Assembly (NCBI GenBank): GCA_963776675.1
Contig: CAVZNR010000029.1
Span: forward strand, 62,001 to 126,000
Length of the DNA: 64,000 nucleotides
Origin: Hyphomicrobium_A sp963776675
Lineage (GTDB): Bacteria > Pseudomonadota > Alphaproteobacteria > Rhizobiales > Hyphomicrobiaceae
Direction: 5' to 3'
Shown in pieces: positions 19,017 to 27,330 of this stretch (positions are counted from its first letter, which is position 1; each line of letters opens with the position of its first letter). A program made the position numbers and the translations under genes. The notes below the pieces were generated by a model. The model made no database searches. It was not told where the DNA came from and saw only the letters and a list, made by a program, of their open reading frames with translations.

Positions 19017-19409
19017 ATGAGAATTCTTGCGCTTGTTGTTGTGTCATGTTGTGCCGCCGGATGCGCCACCATCGTCAAGGGAACGACCCAGGCCGTCGCG
19101 CTGGACACGCCGGGCGCACCCGGCACCGCATGCGAATTGACCTCGCCGGCCATCAGCACCCAGACCATCACCACGCCGGCCACCATCGAGCTCGAAAAGA
19201 GCCAGCACAACATCTCGGTGACCTGCCGCAAGCCCTGCTACCAGGACGGCGTGGGCGTCATCGCCTCCTACACCGAGGCCATGGCGGCGGGGAATGTCAT
19301 CGCCGGTGGCTTCATCGGCTTGGGCATCGACGCCGCCACCGGCGCGATGAACAAGTACGCCGACCGCACCTCGATCACCATGATCCCCATCCAGGGCTGC
19401 CGCGCCTAG
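19017..19409 (+). CDS. Small lipoprotein, translocated with lipobox AAGC
   Basis: Predicted lipoprotein of 130 residues. The signal peptide MRILALVVVSCCAAGC ends in lipobox AAGC, with lipidated Cys at residue 16. The mature part opens ATIVKGTTQAVALDTPGAPG and has further cysteines (CELTSP, CRKPC, GC) that could form disulfides. A glycine-rich segment AGGFIGLGIDAATGAMNKYA near residues 95-118 resembles motifs of small outer-membrane lipoproteins that carry a hydrophobic glycine hairpin. The ATG at 19017 has no strong ribosome site. I do not recognise a named family beyond this general type. Confidence 0.75.
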   Translation: MRILALVVVSCCAAGCATIVKGTTQAVALDTPGAPGTACELTSPAISTQTITTPATIELEKSQHNISVTCRKPCYQDGVGVIASYTEAMAAGNVIAGGFIGLGIDAATGAMNKYADRTSITMIPIQGCRA

Positions 19410-19513
19410 CGCGACGAAAAACCATCTGAATTTCGCTTGCCTGCCCTTTTGTGACCTCCGAATCAGATTGTCCTCGACGCTTCCGGTCCAGCACAGTCAG
19501 TTCGGAGGTACGC

Positions 19514-19738
19514 ATGGCATTCCTTGAGCACCCGCAGATCGCTTCCCTGGCCTCGCAAGGCCTCTTCAACCCCGACTCCTTGACCCTCGACGACGTCCGC
19601 GCCATCTGCGCCGCGGCGCTGACGCGCGTCCCCGACCACCGCCGCCGCGAGATCGTGCGCATGCGCCCTGCCTACGAGCAGGTCGATATGGAGCTGGCGA
19701 TCGCCCGCTACTGCGACACGATGGACAAGGCCGCCTGA
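19514..19738 (+). CDS. Hypothetical 74-residue protein
   Basis: Small acidic, probably helical cytoplasmic protein. The ATG at 19514 is chosen because a perfect GGAGG lies at 19504-19508; a frame start at 19451 has no such site. The sequence starts MAFLEHPQIASLASQGLFNP and ends RYCDTMDKAA. There is no membrane helix or signal. A stem-loop follows 27 bases after the stop, which supports a real single-gene unit. I do not recognise the family and propose no function. Confidence 0.65.
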   Translation: MAFLEHPQIASLASQGLFNPDSLTLDDVRAICAAALTRVPDHRRREIVRMRPAYEQVDMELAIARYCDTMDKAA

Positions 19739-19765
19739 ACTCTCAGTCTCCGGATTGCTCAGCTC

Positions 19766-19796
19766 AAGCCCCGGTCCACCAGCCGGGGCTTATTTG
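19766..19796 (+). terminator. Probable terminator after the 74-residue gene
   Basis: Stem AAGCCCCGG / CCGGGGCTT with an 8-base loop, followed by ATTTG. The T-run is short, so termination strength is uncertain. Confidence 0.55.
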
Positions 19797-19799
19797 CGC

Positions 19800-20522
19800 T
19801 CAATTGCGCCTGCCGTCGCCCGGGCCTCCCAAAGACGAGCGCCGCCAGCGGCTGTAGTAGCGCGGCGGCGGCGGGCGGACGTAGGGCTGCGGCGGCTCGA
19901 AGTAGTAGGGCTCCTCCACCGACGGACCCTCCGCCCGCGCCGCTTGTGCGGCCGCAGCGCGCGTCTCGGCGGCGCTCTCGTTCGCCTCCGCCTCGGCGAT
20001 GGCGTCCTCGTTGGCATAGCCCTCGTGCCGCGCCGCCTCTTCCGGCGACCACGGCGCCGGCTTGCAGGCGCAGCCGTCGACCAGCGCCTTGCGATAGCGG
20101 AACGCGTTGGGGAGCGCGCTGTAGCTGCGGCCCGCGAGATCGACCATCGTAGCCACGCTGCCACCGTCGATCGGGTAGTAGAACAGCCGCGCCTCGCCGT
20201 CGCAGCGCTGCATGCAAGCGCGGTTGTCGCGATAGAGCTTTTCGCGGCGCACGTTGTTGCTCATCGGGAAATAGAACCCGTCGCACAGACGCACGCACAT
20301 GGTGCGGTACGTGCGCGTATCCTCGTGCCAGTCGTCGCCGTAGCCGTCGGCGGGACGGCTGTAGGGATAAGGATCGTTGCGCTCGTAGCGCTCTTCCGGC
20401 GCGCCGCGGCTGCCGATCCCGAACCAGCGTTGCAGCAGCGATTCGGCGCGCACGCTGCCGCTGGCGGCGGCAAGGCTTGCCAGCATCACGGCCGCTGCGG
20501 CGAGAGCTCGATGGTGACGCAT
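19800..20522 (-). CDS. DUF2865 secreted protein
   Basis: Exported protein of the DUF2865 family, function unknown. The ATG at 20522 gives 240 residues with a signal peptide (residues 1-27, cut near SVRAES); a longer frame from 20741 lacks a sensible start and runs into a repeat. The conserved core CVRLCDGFYFPMS is followed by CMQRCDGEARLFYYP and a CACKPAPW cluster, so several disulfides are likely. The C-terminal third is Ala/Glu-rich, then Pro/Tyr/Arg-rich and low-complexity. Upstream, 20523-20853 holds no gene; it contains a family B repeat. Confidence 0.8.
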   Translation of the reverse strand: MRHHRALAAAAVMLASLAAASGSVRAESLLQRWFGIGSRGAPEERYERNDPYPYSRPADGYGDDWHEDTRTYRTMCVRLCDGFYFPMSNNVRREKLYRDNRACMQRCDGEARLFYYPIDGGSVATMVDLAGRSYSALPNAFRYRKALVDGCACKPAPWSPEEAARHEGYANEDAIAEAEANESAAETRAAAAQAARAEGPSVEEPYYFEPPQPYVRPPPPRYYSRWRRSSLGGPGDGRRN

Positions 20523-20672
20523 GCGCAAACCTTGGGCCCTGCGGGCACGAAACATCGGCTCGCAGCATGGCGGCAGGAGTGCAAAGAAATCCTGAACGCG
20601 CGCATCAATTGGAGCCGGACCCTGGAGGTAAGGGACGCAAATCGGCTTGGTCGTAACTCGTGGGGATAGTGG

Positions 20673-20768
20673 CGTGGGTCCCGGCCTGCGCCGGGATGAC
20701 GGTAGTGAGCGTGCAGGCCGCTTGCCTCCTCTCAACGTCATCCCGCTGGAGAGCGGGACCCACGCAAG
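20673..20768. repeat. Intergenic inverted repeat, family B
   Basis: GCGTGGGTCCCGG ... GGGATGACGG on the left mirrors CGTCATCCCGC ... GCGGGACCCACGC on the right. It lies between the divergent start of the DUF2865 gene and the end of the quinone oxidoreductase gene. Same family as 13081-13240, 27176-27278 and 34967-35024. Confidence 0.8.
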
Positions 20769-20853
20769 CTTCAGCGAGTGCTTTTGTTGCGAGACCGGCC
20801 ACGGTTGAGGCTTGCTCCTCGCACTTTCGAGCGATGCCGCAACAAGTGGCCGT

Positions 20854-21830
20854 CTACAGCGTCAGCACGACCTTGCCGACGGCCTCGCGCCGGTCGAGCA
20901 CGCTGATCGCTTCGGCGATTTTCTCGAGCGGATAGGTCGCGTGCACGCGCGGGTGCAGCTTGCCCGCCGCGACCCAATCGAGCACCTGGCGCATGTTGGC
21001 GCGATGGCCTTGCGGATCGCGCCTCACCGATTCGCCCCAGAACACGCCGACCGCCGCGGCACCTTTGACGAGCAGCAGATTGAGCGCGATTTTCGGAATG
21101 TCGCCGGAGGCGAAGCCGACGACGAGAAAGCGCCCCTGCCAGGCGAGCGCGCGCATGGCGGGCTCGGACGCATCGCCGCCGACGCAGTCGTAGACGACGT
21201 CGACGCCCTCGCCACCCGTGAGGTCGCGCAAGCCGACCTTCAAGTCTTGCGTCGCATAGTTGAGTAGGTCGTCGGCGCCGTGGTCCTTGCAGACGGCGAG
21301 CTTTTCCTCAGACGAGGCCACCGCGATCACGCGCGCACCCATCAGCTTGGCGATCTCCACCGCGGCGAGCCCGGCGCCGCCCGCCGCACCCAGCACCACC
21401 ACCGTCTCGCCCGCCGCGAGGTGTCCGCGGTCCTTCAAGCCGTGGATCGCCGTGCCGTAGGTGACGCTTAACCCGGCGGCGACGATGTCGCTCACGCCCT
21501 CGAGGGATGGGAACGAGCATGGATGCCGGCGCCACGATCTCCGCGCGCGCGCCGCCCCAGCCGATGTACGCCATCACCCGGTCGCCGGCGCGCACGCCGC
21601 GTCACGCCCGCGCCCACGCGTGCAACCTCGCCGGCCACCTCGGCTGCCGGCGAGAACGGCAGCTCGGGCCGCGCCTGGTACTTGCCGCGCGTGATCAGAG
21701 TGTCGAAAAAGTTGAGCGCCGCCGCGTTCACCTTAACCACGACCTCGCCGTTTCCGGGCTCAGGCGCGGCAATGTCGGCGATCTCGATGCCGTCCGGCCC
21801 CTCGAGGCGCTTGCAAAGAGCCGCTTTCAC
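20854..21830 (-). CDS. NADPH:quinone oxidoreductase, zinc-less MDR family (two frameshifts)
   Basis: Medium-chain dehydrogenase/reductase that would reduce quinones or enoyl compounds with NADPH. The start is a GTG at 21830 with ribosome site GGGAGG. The N-terminal domain (PEPGNGEVVVKVNAAALNFF, DTLITRGKYQ) and the nucleotide-binding domain (VLGAAGGAGLAAVEIAKLMGA) are clear. The gene is spread over three frames, with breaks near 21599 and 21502. Removing one base at each rejoins VTGVRAGDRVMAYIGWGG and MLVPIPEGVSDIVAAG. The length is 3n+2, as two insertions predict, and the repaired protein has 324 residues. A parS-like palindrome covers the start codon. Confidence 0.85.
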
Positions 21831-21838
21831 GTGAAACC
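21823..21838. other. Degenerate parS-like palindrome at a start codon
   Basis: GCTTTCACGTGAAACC matches the parS consensus TGTTTCACGTGAAACA apart from the ends and the second base. It overlaps the GTG start of the quinone oxidoreductase. It lies about 18 kb from the main parS cluster and could be an outlying ParB site or a chance match. Confidence 0.35.
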
Positions 21839-21938
21839 TCCCTGGTGATCGCGTCAGGACACGCGCATCGCGCCGCCGTTCCACCATGTGCCGCCCGTCC
21901 CGGCAAGCACCAAGCTCAGGCTCGTTAAACGCCCCGTC

Positions 21939-22448
21939 ATGTCGCAACAAACGTCGCAAGCGCCGGTTCCACTCTGGCCGCCGAGCCCCCGGGGCTATTT
22001 CGCCATCGGCGCGGAGCGCTCGTCGAAGGCGCTGAACCTCGGCAACCTGATGCGGTCGGCGCACGGATTCGGCGCGAGCTTCACCTTCACCGTCGGCGCC
22101 ACCTACCAGGCGCTGGAGGCGCGCGCCGACACCTCCAAGGGTCAATGGCACATCCCCCACTACAATTGGGGCACCGTGGCAGACATGGCACTGCCGCAAG
22201 GATGTAAGCTCGTCGGCGTGGAGCTTCTCGACGCCGCGATCGACCTTCCGAGCTTCCGCCACCCCATGCGCGCGGCCTACGTGCTCGGTCCCGAACAGGG
22301 CTCACTCTCGCCCGAGCTCGTTGCCCGTTGCAGCTATGTCGTTAGAATACCGACAAGCTTTTGCATCAACGTGGCCATGGCCGGCGCCATCGTGATGTAT
22401 GACCGGGTGCGCGCGCTGGCGCGCTTCGCCGACCGGCCGCTTACGTGA
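21939..22448 (+). CDS. TrmH/SpoU-family RNA methyltransferase
   Basis: SPOUT-class RNA ribose methyltransferase, probably acting on tRNA or rRNA with S-adenosylmethionine. The ATG at 21939 gives 169 residues. Motifs of the knotted fold are seen: motif 1 region SKALNLGNLMRSAHGFGAS, motif 2 AAYVLGPEQGSLSPEL, and motif 3 VVRIPTSFCINVAMAGAIVM. There is no extra RNA-binding domain, so it is the short catalytic form. The target nucleotide cannot be told from sequence. It stands divergent from the quinone oxidoreductase gene. Confidence 0.85.
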   Translation: MSQQTSQAPVPLWPPSPRGYFAIGAERSSKALNLGNLMRSAHGFGASFTFTVGATYQALEARADTSKGQWHIPHYNWGTVADMALPQGCKLVGVELLDAAIDLPSFRHPMRAAYVLGPEQGSLSPELVARCSYVVRIPTSFCINVAMAGAIVMYDRVRALARFADRPLT

Positions 22449-22586
22449 GGGCGGACCCGTCCCCGCAGCGGCGGTGCGGCCAAGAAGCCGGGATAAGTTG
22501 GACCGCAAAGGGTGACAGGCGGCGCCTTAGCCGCCTATTGTGCACAAAATGTCGATATACAATCAGCTGGGCAAGAGGGGGGCCTC

Positions 22587-23093
22587 ATGAACAAGACCCG
22601 GATCTTCGCCGCCGCAGCCATGAGCATTGTGCTCGCGGCCAACGCTCGCGCGCAGACCGTCGATCTCGTGGAGACTCAGGGCGCCTGGGGCCTCTACGCC
22701 GACAACGCCACACCCAAGCAGGTGTGCTTCCTGGCGGCCCAGCCGCAGTCGGTGGAGCCGCAGGGCGCCAACCGCGGGCCGATCTACTTCTACATCTCCG
22801 CGTGGCCGAAGGACGGCGTCAAGACCGAGCCCAGCGCCAAGGTCGGCTATCCGATCGATGCCAACAAGGACATGTCGGTCGCCGTCGGCGACGACACGTT
22901 CAAGCTGTTCGCCAAGGGCGAGCGCGGGTTCGTCTCCGATGCCGCCGAGGAAACGAAGCTGATCGAGGCCATGAAGAAGGGCACGACCGCCGTCGTGAAG
23001 GCGACGTCGAAGCGGGGAACCGACACCACCGACACCTACTCGCTGTCGGGTCTCAGCGCGGCCCTGTCCAAGATGGCGGAGACCTGCCCTTAA
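22587..23093 (+). CDS. Invasion-associated locus B (IalB) family protein
   Basis: Periplasmic or surface protein of the IalB family, widespread in Hyphomicrobiales; named for Bartonella red-cell invasion but of general unknown function. It has 168 residues with a signal peptide (about 1-22, cut near ARAQ). The pattern WGLYADNATPKQVCFLAAQP and RGPIYFYISAWPKDGVKTE is typical of the family. A cysteine in the N-terminal half and another near the end (METCP region) may pair. An AG-rich ribosome site precedes the ATG at 22587. It ends 3 bases before the convergent Smr gene. Confidence 0.8.
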   Translation: MNKTRIFAAAAMSIVLAANARAQTVDLVETQGAWGLYADNATPKQVCFLAAQPQSVEPQGANRGPIYFYISAWPKDGVKTEPSAKVGYPIDANKDMSVAVGDDTFKLFAKGERGFVSDAAEETKLIEAMKKGTTAVVKATSKRGTDTTDTYSLSGLSAALSKMAETCP

Positions 23094-23096
23094 ACG

Positions 23097-23762
23097 TCAC
23101 CGCCCCGTACGCTCGCGCCGGCGCAGCTGCACGTACAGCGCGCCTTCGCCGCCGTGGCGTATGGCGGCTTCGCTGAACCCAACCACGATCGCGCGCAACT
23201 CGGGCTCGGCGAGCCAGCGCGGCACGTTGCGCCTCAGCACGCCACGCTCCTCCACCCTGCCGTAGTCGTCGGGCTCGGACGTGCCCCGTTGCGGCCCGCC
23301 CTTGCCGGTGATCACCAGCACCCAGCGCTTTTCCTTGGCGTGCGCGCTCGTGAGAAAACGGCGCAGGGCGGTATGCGCCTCGCTCTGGCGCATGCCGTGC
23401 AGATCGATGCGCGCCTCGACCTCGATGCGGCCCGCACCGATACGGCGCGCCTTGCGCCGATCGAGCTCGGTGAGCGGCGGCGGCGCGGCGGGCTTGGCGC
23501 GCACCGTGACGGGCGGCGGACCGGGCGTCGCTACCGCCCGCGCTTGGCTCTTTTTATCCGGCTTCTCCGGCTCGGGCGCGCGCGGACCGGTTGCAGCTTC
23601 GCCGTCGTCGGCGCCGTGCACGCGTCCCTTTTTGATTTTCAACGGTTTGAGATCGCGCGCGGCGTGCTCCCAAAGTGCACGCTCCTCCGCGGTCAGGTGG
23701 TCGCCGGACTTGCGCTTGGCCGAAGCCTTGCTCAGCGTCCGGCTCTCTCGATCTTTGGCCAT
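23097..23762 (-). CDS. Smr-domain (MutS2 C-terminal-like) protein
   Basis: Possible nucleic-acid endonuclease or binding protein with a small MutS-related (Smr) domain. The 221 residues comprise a charged N-terminal 30 residues, a low-complexity Pro/Ala/Lys linker, and the Smr domain in the C-terminal half. The domain shows ARIDLHGMRQSEAHTALRRF (the DLHG motif) and VLVITGKGGPQRG. The gene starts inside the end of mltA with a 31-base overlap, so the two are probably co-expressed. This pair is common in Hyphomicrobiales next to a Tim44-like gene. Confidence 0.88.
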   Translation of the reverse strand: MAKDRESRTLSKASAKRKSGDHLTAEERALWEHAARDLKPLKIKKGRVHGADDGEAATGPRAPEPEKPDKKSQARAVATPGPPPVTVRAKPAAPPPLTELDRRKARRIGAGRIEVEARIDLHGMRQSEAHTALRRFLTSAHAKEKRWVLVITGKGGPQRGTSEPDDYGRVEERGVLRRNVPRWLAEPELRAIVVGFSEAAIRHGGEGALYVQLRRRERTGR

Positions 23763-25003
23763 GTAAAGCGCTCGAGCGCCTGTGCCGATACCGGCTCGGA
23801 CAAGGGCAGCAGCGTGTAGAACGTGCCCTTGTTCTTGGTGATGCCGGCAAGCCTGCCCGCTTTGTCGCCCGAGCCGAAGTAGATGTCGCCCCGCTCCGGA
23901 CCCTTGATGGCCGAGCCCACGTCCTGCGCCACCATCAGCCGGTTGAAGCCGTCAACCTTCTTGGTCGCGTGCTTGAGCGAGGGTGACGCGACGTAGATGG
24001 GCGTGCCGAGCGTGTGAAAAGCCGTATCGACGGCGAGGCTGCGGCCCGCCGTCAGCGGCACCGACATCGCACCCAGCGGGCCTTCCGCCTCATGGCCCTT
24101 GAGCTCGCGGAAGAAGATGAACGACGCGTTCTGCCACATGACCTTCTGCCCGCGCGCGCGGTCGGCGCGCAGCCACTTGCGCAGCGCCTGCAGCGACATC
24201 CTGTCGGCGGCAAACAGCTTGTGGTCGATGAGGTAGCGGCCGATCGACGTATAGGGATGGCCGTTCTTGCCGTCGTAGTTGAGCCGCACGGTCGAGCCGT
24301 CGGTCAGCTCGATGCGGCCCGAGCCCTGGATGTGCATGAAGAACGTGTCGACGGGATCGGCGAGATAGAGCAGCTCCAGCCCCTTGCCCTTGAGCGCGCC
24401 CTGCTCGATCTCGGCGCGCGTCGGGAACGGCTCGGTCCCCGTCGCGGTCTGGCGCAGGTGCGAGAACCCGCTGGACATGGAGGCGCGCTGCGTCTCGTCG
24501 ACCACGTTCACGAGGTCGGGCGGGCGGCGATAGACGGGTGTCTGGAAGCGGCCTTCCGGTTTGCGCGAGCCCTTGAGCACGGGCTCGTAGTAGCCGGTCA
24601 GCAGGCCGGGCGTGCTCGGCTGCACGATGCGGTGGGGCACGAAGTGCGCCTCGAAGAATTCCCGCGCCGCCTTGCGCGTCGGCGTCCCGATCACGATGGC
24701 TGCGCGACAGGCCCGCGCCAGCGCCGCGGTCGGGCTCTCGGGCACGCCCGCCTTGGCCGATCGCATCACCCGGCCGCACGACATCAGGAAGGTCTTGAGC
24801 GCGGCCAGATGATCGTCGTCCGCCCAGCCGGGCAGGTCGGCGAACGTCGCTGGCTCGAAGGTCACCTTGGAAGCAGGCATGGGTGGCGGCTGGGCCGGTC
24901 GGGCGGCGCTGGTTGCGGCGGCCGATCCTGTCACGGCAAGCATCAGCGCGGCAACAGTGAGCGCCGCACGCACTACGCCATTAGATACCGTGACGCCCCT
25001 CAC
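23732..25003 (-). CDS. mltA: Membrane-bound lytic murein transglycosylase A
   Basis: Cleaves peptidoglycan glycan strands to 1,6-anhydro ends in the periplasm. It has 423 residues with a signal peptide (about 1-30). The MltA domain includes QPSTPGLLTGYYEPVLKGS and FFMHIQGSGRIELTDGS. The C-terminal 3D domain carries the aspartates in KVDGFNRLMVAQDVGSAI and RGDIYFGSG. There is no lipobox cysteine at the cut site, unlike E. coli MltA, so it may be soluble or anchored by the signal. It overlaps the downstream Smr gene and lies just after the Tim44-like gene. Confidence 0.92.
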   Translation of the reverse strand: MRGVTVSNGVVRAALTVAALMLAVTGSAAATSAARPAQPPPMPASKVTFEPATFADLPGWADDDHLAALKTFLMSCGRVMRSAKAGVPESPTAALARACRAAIVIGTPTRKAAREFFEAHFVPHRIVQPSTPGLLTGYYEPVLKGSRKPEGRFQTPVYRRPPDLVNVVDETQRASMSSGFSHLRQTATGTEPFPTRAEIEQGALKGKGLELLYLADPVDTFFMHIQGSGRIELTDGSTVRLNYDGKNGHPYTSIGRYLIDHKLFAADRMSLQALRKWLRADRARGQKVMWQNASFIFFRELKGHEAEGPLGAMSVPLTAGRSLAVDTAFHTLGTPIYVASPSLKHATKKVDGFNRLMVAQDVGSAIKGPERGDIYFGSGDKAGRLAGITKNKGTFYTLLPLSEPVSAQALERFTWPKIERAGR

Positions 25004-25067
25004 AACCCTCGTGCCCCTTAATCCTCAGGGCCCCCCGACCCCTTAGTCCCGAAAAGGCCTAACCCCT

Positions 25068-25811
25068 TCAGGCGGGCGATTGTGTGGCAATCAACCGCCA
25101 GTTCGGGTTGGCGCGTGCCTTTGCCGAGGAGATGTCCCGGCTGAAGGTCCAGATGTCCGTCACCTCTTTCACCCGCTGCGGATCCCCTGACAGGATGGCG
25201 CCGGCCTTGTCGCGCGTCGCGCTGATAAGCTGGCTGACGAAGCGCACGGTGATGTTGGCGATGCCGCTCTTGACCTCCGATTCGACGATGTCGGCCTTGT
25301 TGATGCCGACGAAGCTCTGATCGACCTGCTCGCCGCGGCTTTCGCGTTCGGCCAAGGCGCGCACGAACCCATCGTACACGTCGCGATTTAACAGATCCTT
25401 AAGGATCTTGCGATTGCCCTCGGCGAACGCCGTCACGATCATCTCGTAGGCTTGGCGCGCGCCGCGAATGAATGCGTCGGGCTCGAACGTCGGGTCGAGC
25501 TTGGCGACCTCCATAAGGCTGCTCCGCACCTCGGCGTTCAAGCCGGGGAACTCCTTGATCCGCTCCTCGGCGTCGGCGACGGCCACCTCTTGCGGCAGGC
25601 CGGCCGGGGGCGCGCCCTCGCGGCGCGGGATGGCGACAACGTTGTCGGACGGCGTCGCCGCGCCCTGTCCCTGCTGGCGGCGTTCGGCGCGATAGCGCTC
25701 CAGCCGCGCTTCCTCGTCACCGGTGCGACGGCCGAGAACGCTGCGCAGCTTCAAGATAACGACGACGGCGACGATCAGAAGGACGAGGGTGAAGACATTG
25801 ATTTCGTCCAT
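25068..25811 (-). CDS. Tim44-domain protein (TimA type)
   Basis: Inner-membrane-anchored protein with the Tim44-like domain; alphaproteobacterial relatives of the mitochondrial import motor subunit. The 247 residues comprise one N-terminal helix (about residues 6-22), a charged linker (RRTGDEEARLERYRAERRQQ), and a Tim44 domain in residues 100-240 with LNRDVYDGFVRALAERES and VTDIWTFSRDISSAKARANP. It is first in the leftward timA-mltA-smr group and divergent from fxsA across a 255-base gap. The link with secB and fxsA nearby is consistent with an envelope or protein-export role (inference). Confidence 0.88.
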   Translation of the reverse strand: MDEINVFTLVLLIVAVVVILKLRSVLGRRTGDEEARLERYRAERRQQGQGAATPSDNVVAIPRREGAPPAGLPQEVAVADAEERIKEFPGLNAEVRSSLMEVAKLDPTFEPDAFIRGARQAYEMIVTAFAEGNRKILKDLLNRDVYDGFVRALAERESRGEQVDQSFVGINKADIVESEVKSGIANITVRFVSQLISATRDKAGAILSGDPQRVKEVTDIWTFSRDISSAKARANPNWRLIATQSPA

Positions 25812-26066
25812 GAGCGGATGCCTTCCTGGCGATCAACGGCGTGACTGGATACGATATATATGATCGCGCCGAGTGCGCGGCCCAAGTCCTAACCAAGTCC
25901 TAAGAGGTCTTAAGAGCCAGCAATGGGCCTTGTGATCCGATCCGCCATGATGGGCTATGCGATGCTCGAGTCTTGTAAAGTAAGGCACAAACGCTCCAAA
26001 GCCAACCCGGATGCACCTATATTCGCCCTTAGCGGCATAAACATGCCCAACATTTAAGGACCCCCC

Positions 26067-26558
26067 GTGCTCCCCTCCTTTCGCCTGGCCTTCCTGCTCG
26101 TCTTCGTCGCCTTCCCGTTCGTCGAGATCATGCTTCTCATCAAGGCGGGGGAGCTGATCGGCTTCTGGCCGACGGTCGGTCTGCTGTTCGCCGCCGCCGT
26201 CCTGGGCGTGCTGGTGATCCGCAACCAGGGCCTCACCATGGTCTCCCGGGTGATGGCGGCGGTGAACGACGGCAAGCTGCCGATCGAGCCGATGCTCGAC
26301 GGCTACGCCCGCGTCGTGGCCGGCTCCCTCCTCATCGTGCCGGGCTTTCTGTCGGATGCCATCGGGCTGGTGCTGCTGGTGCCACCGCTGCGCACCTGGT
26401 GCCTGCGCCGCATGGTATCGGGCTTCTGGGGAACCGAAGCGGAGCCTCGCACCTCCGAGCCGCGCAACCCATCGCGGCCCAATGTCATAGAAGGCACGTT
26501 CGAGCGCATCGACGAGCATAGCCCCCGTAAACCGGGGGGCCCGGACACGCGCGAATGA
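26067..26558 (+). CDS. fxsA: FxsA family inner-membrane protein
   Basis: Membrane protein of the FxsA family, known in E. coli for relieving phage T7 exclusion. The start is a GTG at 26067 with an AAGGA site about ten bases upstream. It has 163 residues with four hydrophobic segments in the first 110 residues and a polar tail rich in Pro, Arg and Glu. The family text PFVEIMLLIKAGELIGFWPT and ARVVAGSLLIVPGFLSDAIG is present. It is followed by secB in the same direction, a pairing common in alphaproteobacteria. Confidence 0.9.
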   Translation: MLPSFRLAFLLVFVAFPFVEIMLLIKAGELIGFWPTVGLLFAAAVLGVLVIRNQGLTMVSRVMAAVNDGKLPIEPMLDGYARVVAGSLLIVPGFLSDAIGLVLLVPPLRTWCLRRMVSGFWGTEAEPRTSEPRNPSRPNVIEGTFERIDEHSPRKPGGPDTRE

Positions 26559-26642
26559 GCGCGGCATCGTTAGCATTGCCGCGGCTTGCGGCCCCGTGCT
26601 AGCCAGCCCGGGCGCGACCAGCACAACGAGGACACGGCAGCG

Positions 26643-27146
26643 ATGACAGAGACCGGCAACGGATCGAACGGCCACCCCGAGGCCGCCGCCAAGCAAGAGG
26701 CCCCGCCGGTGCAGGTGAAGGTCGTCGGCCAGTACGTGAAGGACCTGTCGTTCGAGAACCCGAACATCGGCAAGCTCCTGAAGGAGCCCGGCGACAATCC
26801 CAACCTGCAGCTGTCGATCAACGTCGCCGCGCAAGCGGTCGAGCCCGACCTCTACGAGAGCGCCATCGACTTCAACGCGCAGGCCACCAACAAGCACGGC
26901 ACGCTCTACGAGCTCGAGGTGGTCTATGCCGGCCTGTTCAAGGTGCAGAACCTGCCCCCGCAGGCGCTCGAGCCGTTCCTGCTCATCAATTGCCCGACGA
27001 TCCTGTTTCCGTTCCTGCGCCGGCTCGTGTCCGACATCTCGCGCGAGGGCGGCTTCCCGCCGCTGCTTCTCGACCCGTTCGACTTCGCGTCGCTGTACAT
27101 GCGCCGCCAGCAGGAGCTCGCGGCCAAGAAACCGGCGACGAACTAA
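26643..27146 (+). CDS. secB: Protein-export chaperone SecB
   Basis: Cytoplasmic tetrameric chaperone that keeps secretory proteins unfolded and hands them to SecA. The ATG at 26643 gives 167 residues; a longer frame from 26586 is not needed. The core QYVKDLSFENPN near residues 30-41, VVYAGLFKVQN and LINCPTILFPFLRRLVSDIS is diagnostic. The N-terminal 22 residues are polar and variable, as usual in this class. In related genomes secB lies next to dnaQ close to the replication origin, as here. Confidence 0.96.
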   Translation: MTETGNGSNGHPEAAAKQEAPPVQVKVVGQYVKDLSFENPNIGKLLKEPGDNPNLQLSINVAAQAVEPDLYESAIDFNAQATNKHGTLYELEVVYAGLFKVQNLPPQALEPFLLINCPTILFPFLRRLVSDISREGGFPPLLLDPFDFASLYMRRQQELAAKKPATN

Positions 27147-27175
27147 TTCACCGTTACCGTCTCGCCTGCTGCAGC

Positions 27176-27278
27176 TGGCGTGGATCGCGCTCTTCAGCGC
27201 GATGACGGAGGAGTGTTGGCATACGCCTGCCCATGCAGAACGTCATCCCGCTGTAGAGCGGGACCCACGCAAGTTTCC
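27176..27278. repeat. Intergenic inverted repeat, family B
   Basis: Left arm GGCGTGGATCGCGCT ... GCGCGATGACGG; right arm CGTCATCCCGCT ... AGCGGGACCCACGC. It fills most of the 184 bases between the convergent secB and dnaQ genes and may also stop transcription from both sides. Confidence 0.8.
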
Positions 27279-27330
27279 GCGTGCACTCCGCTAGCGCTTC
27301 TCGTGCCGCGCAGACAGCAAAGTCGCGTGC

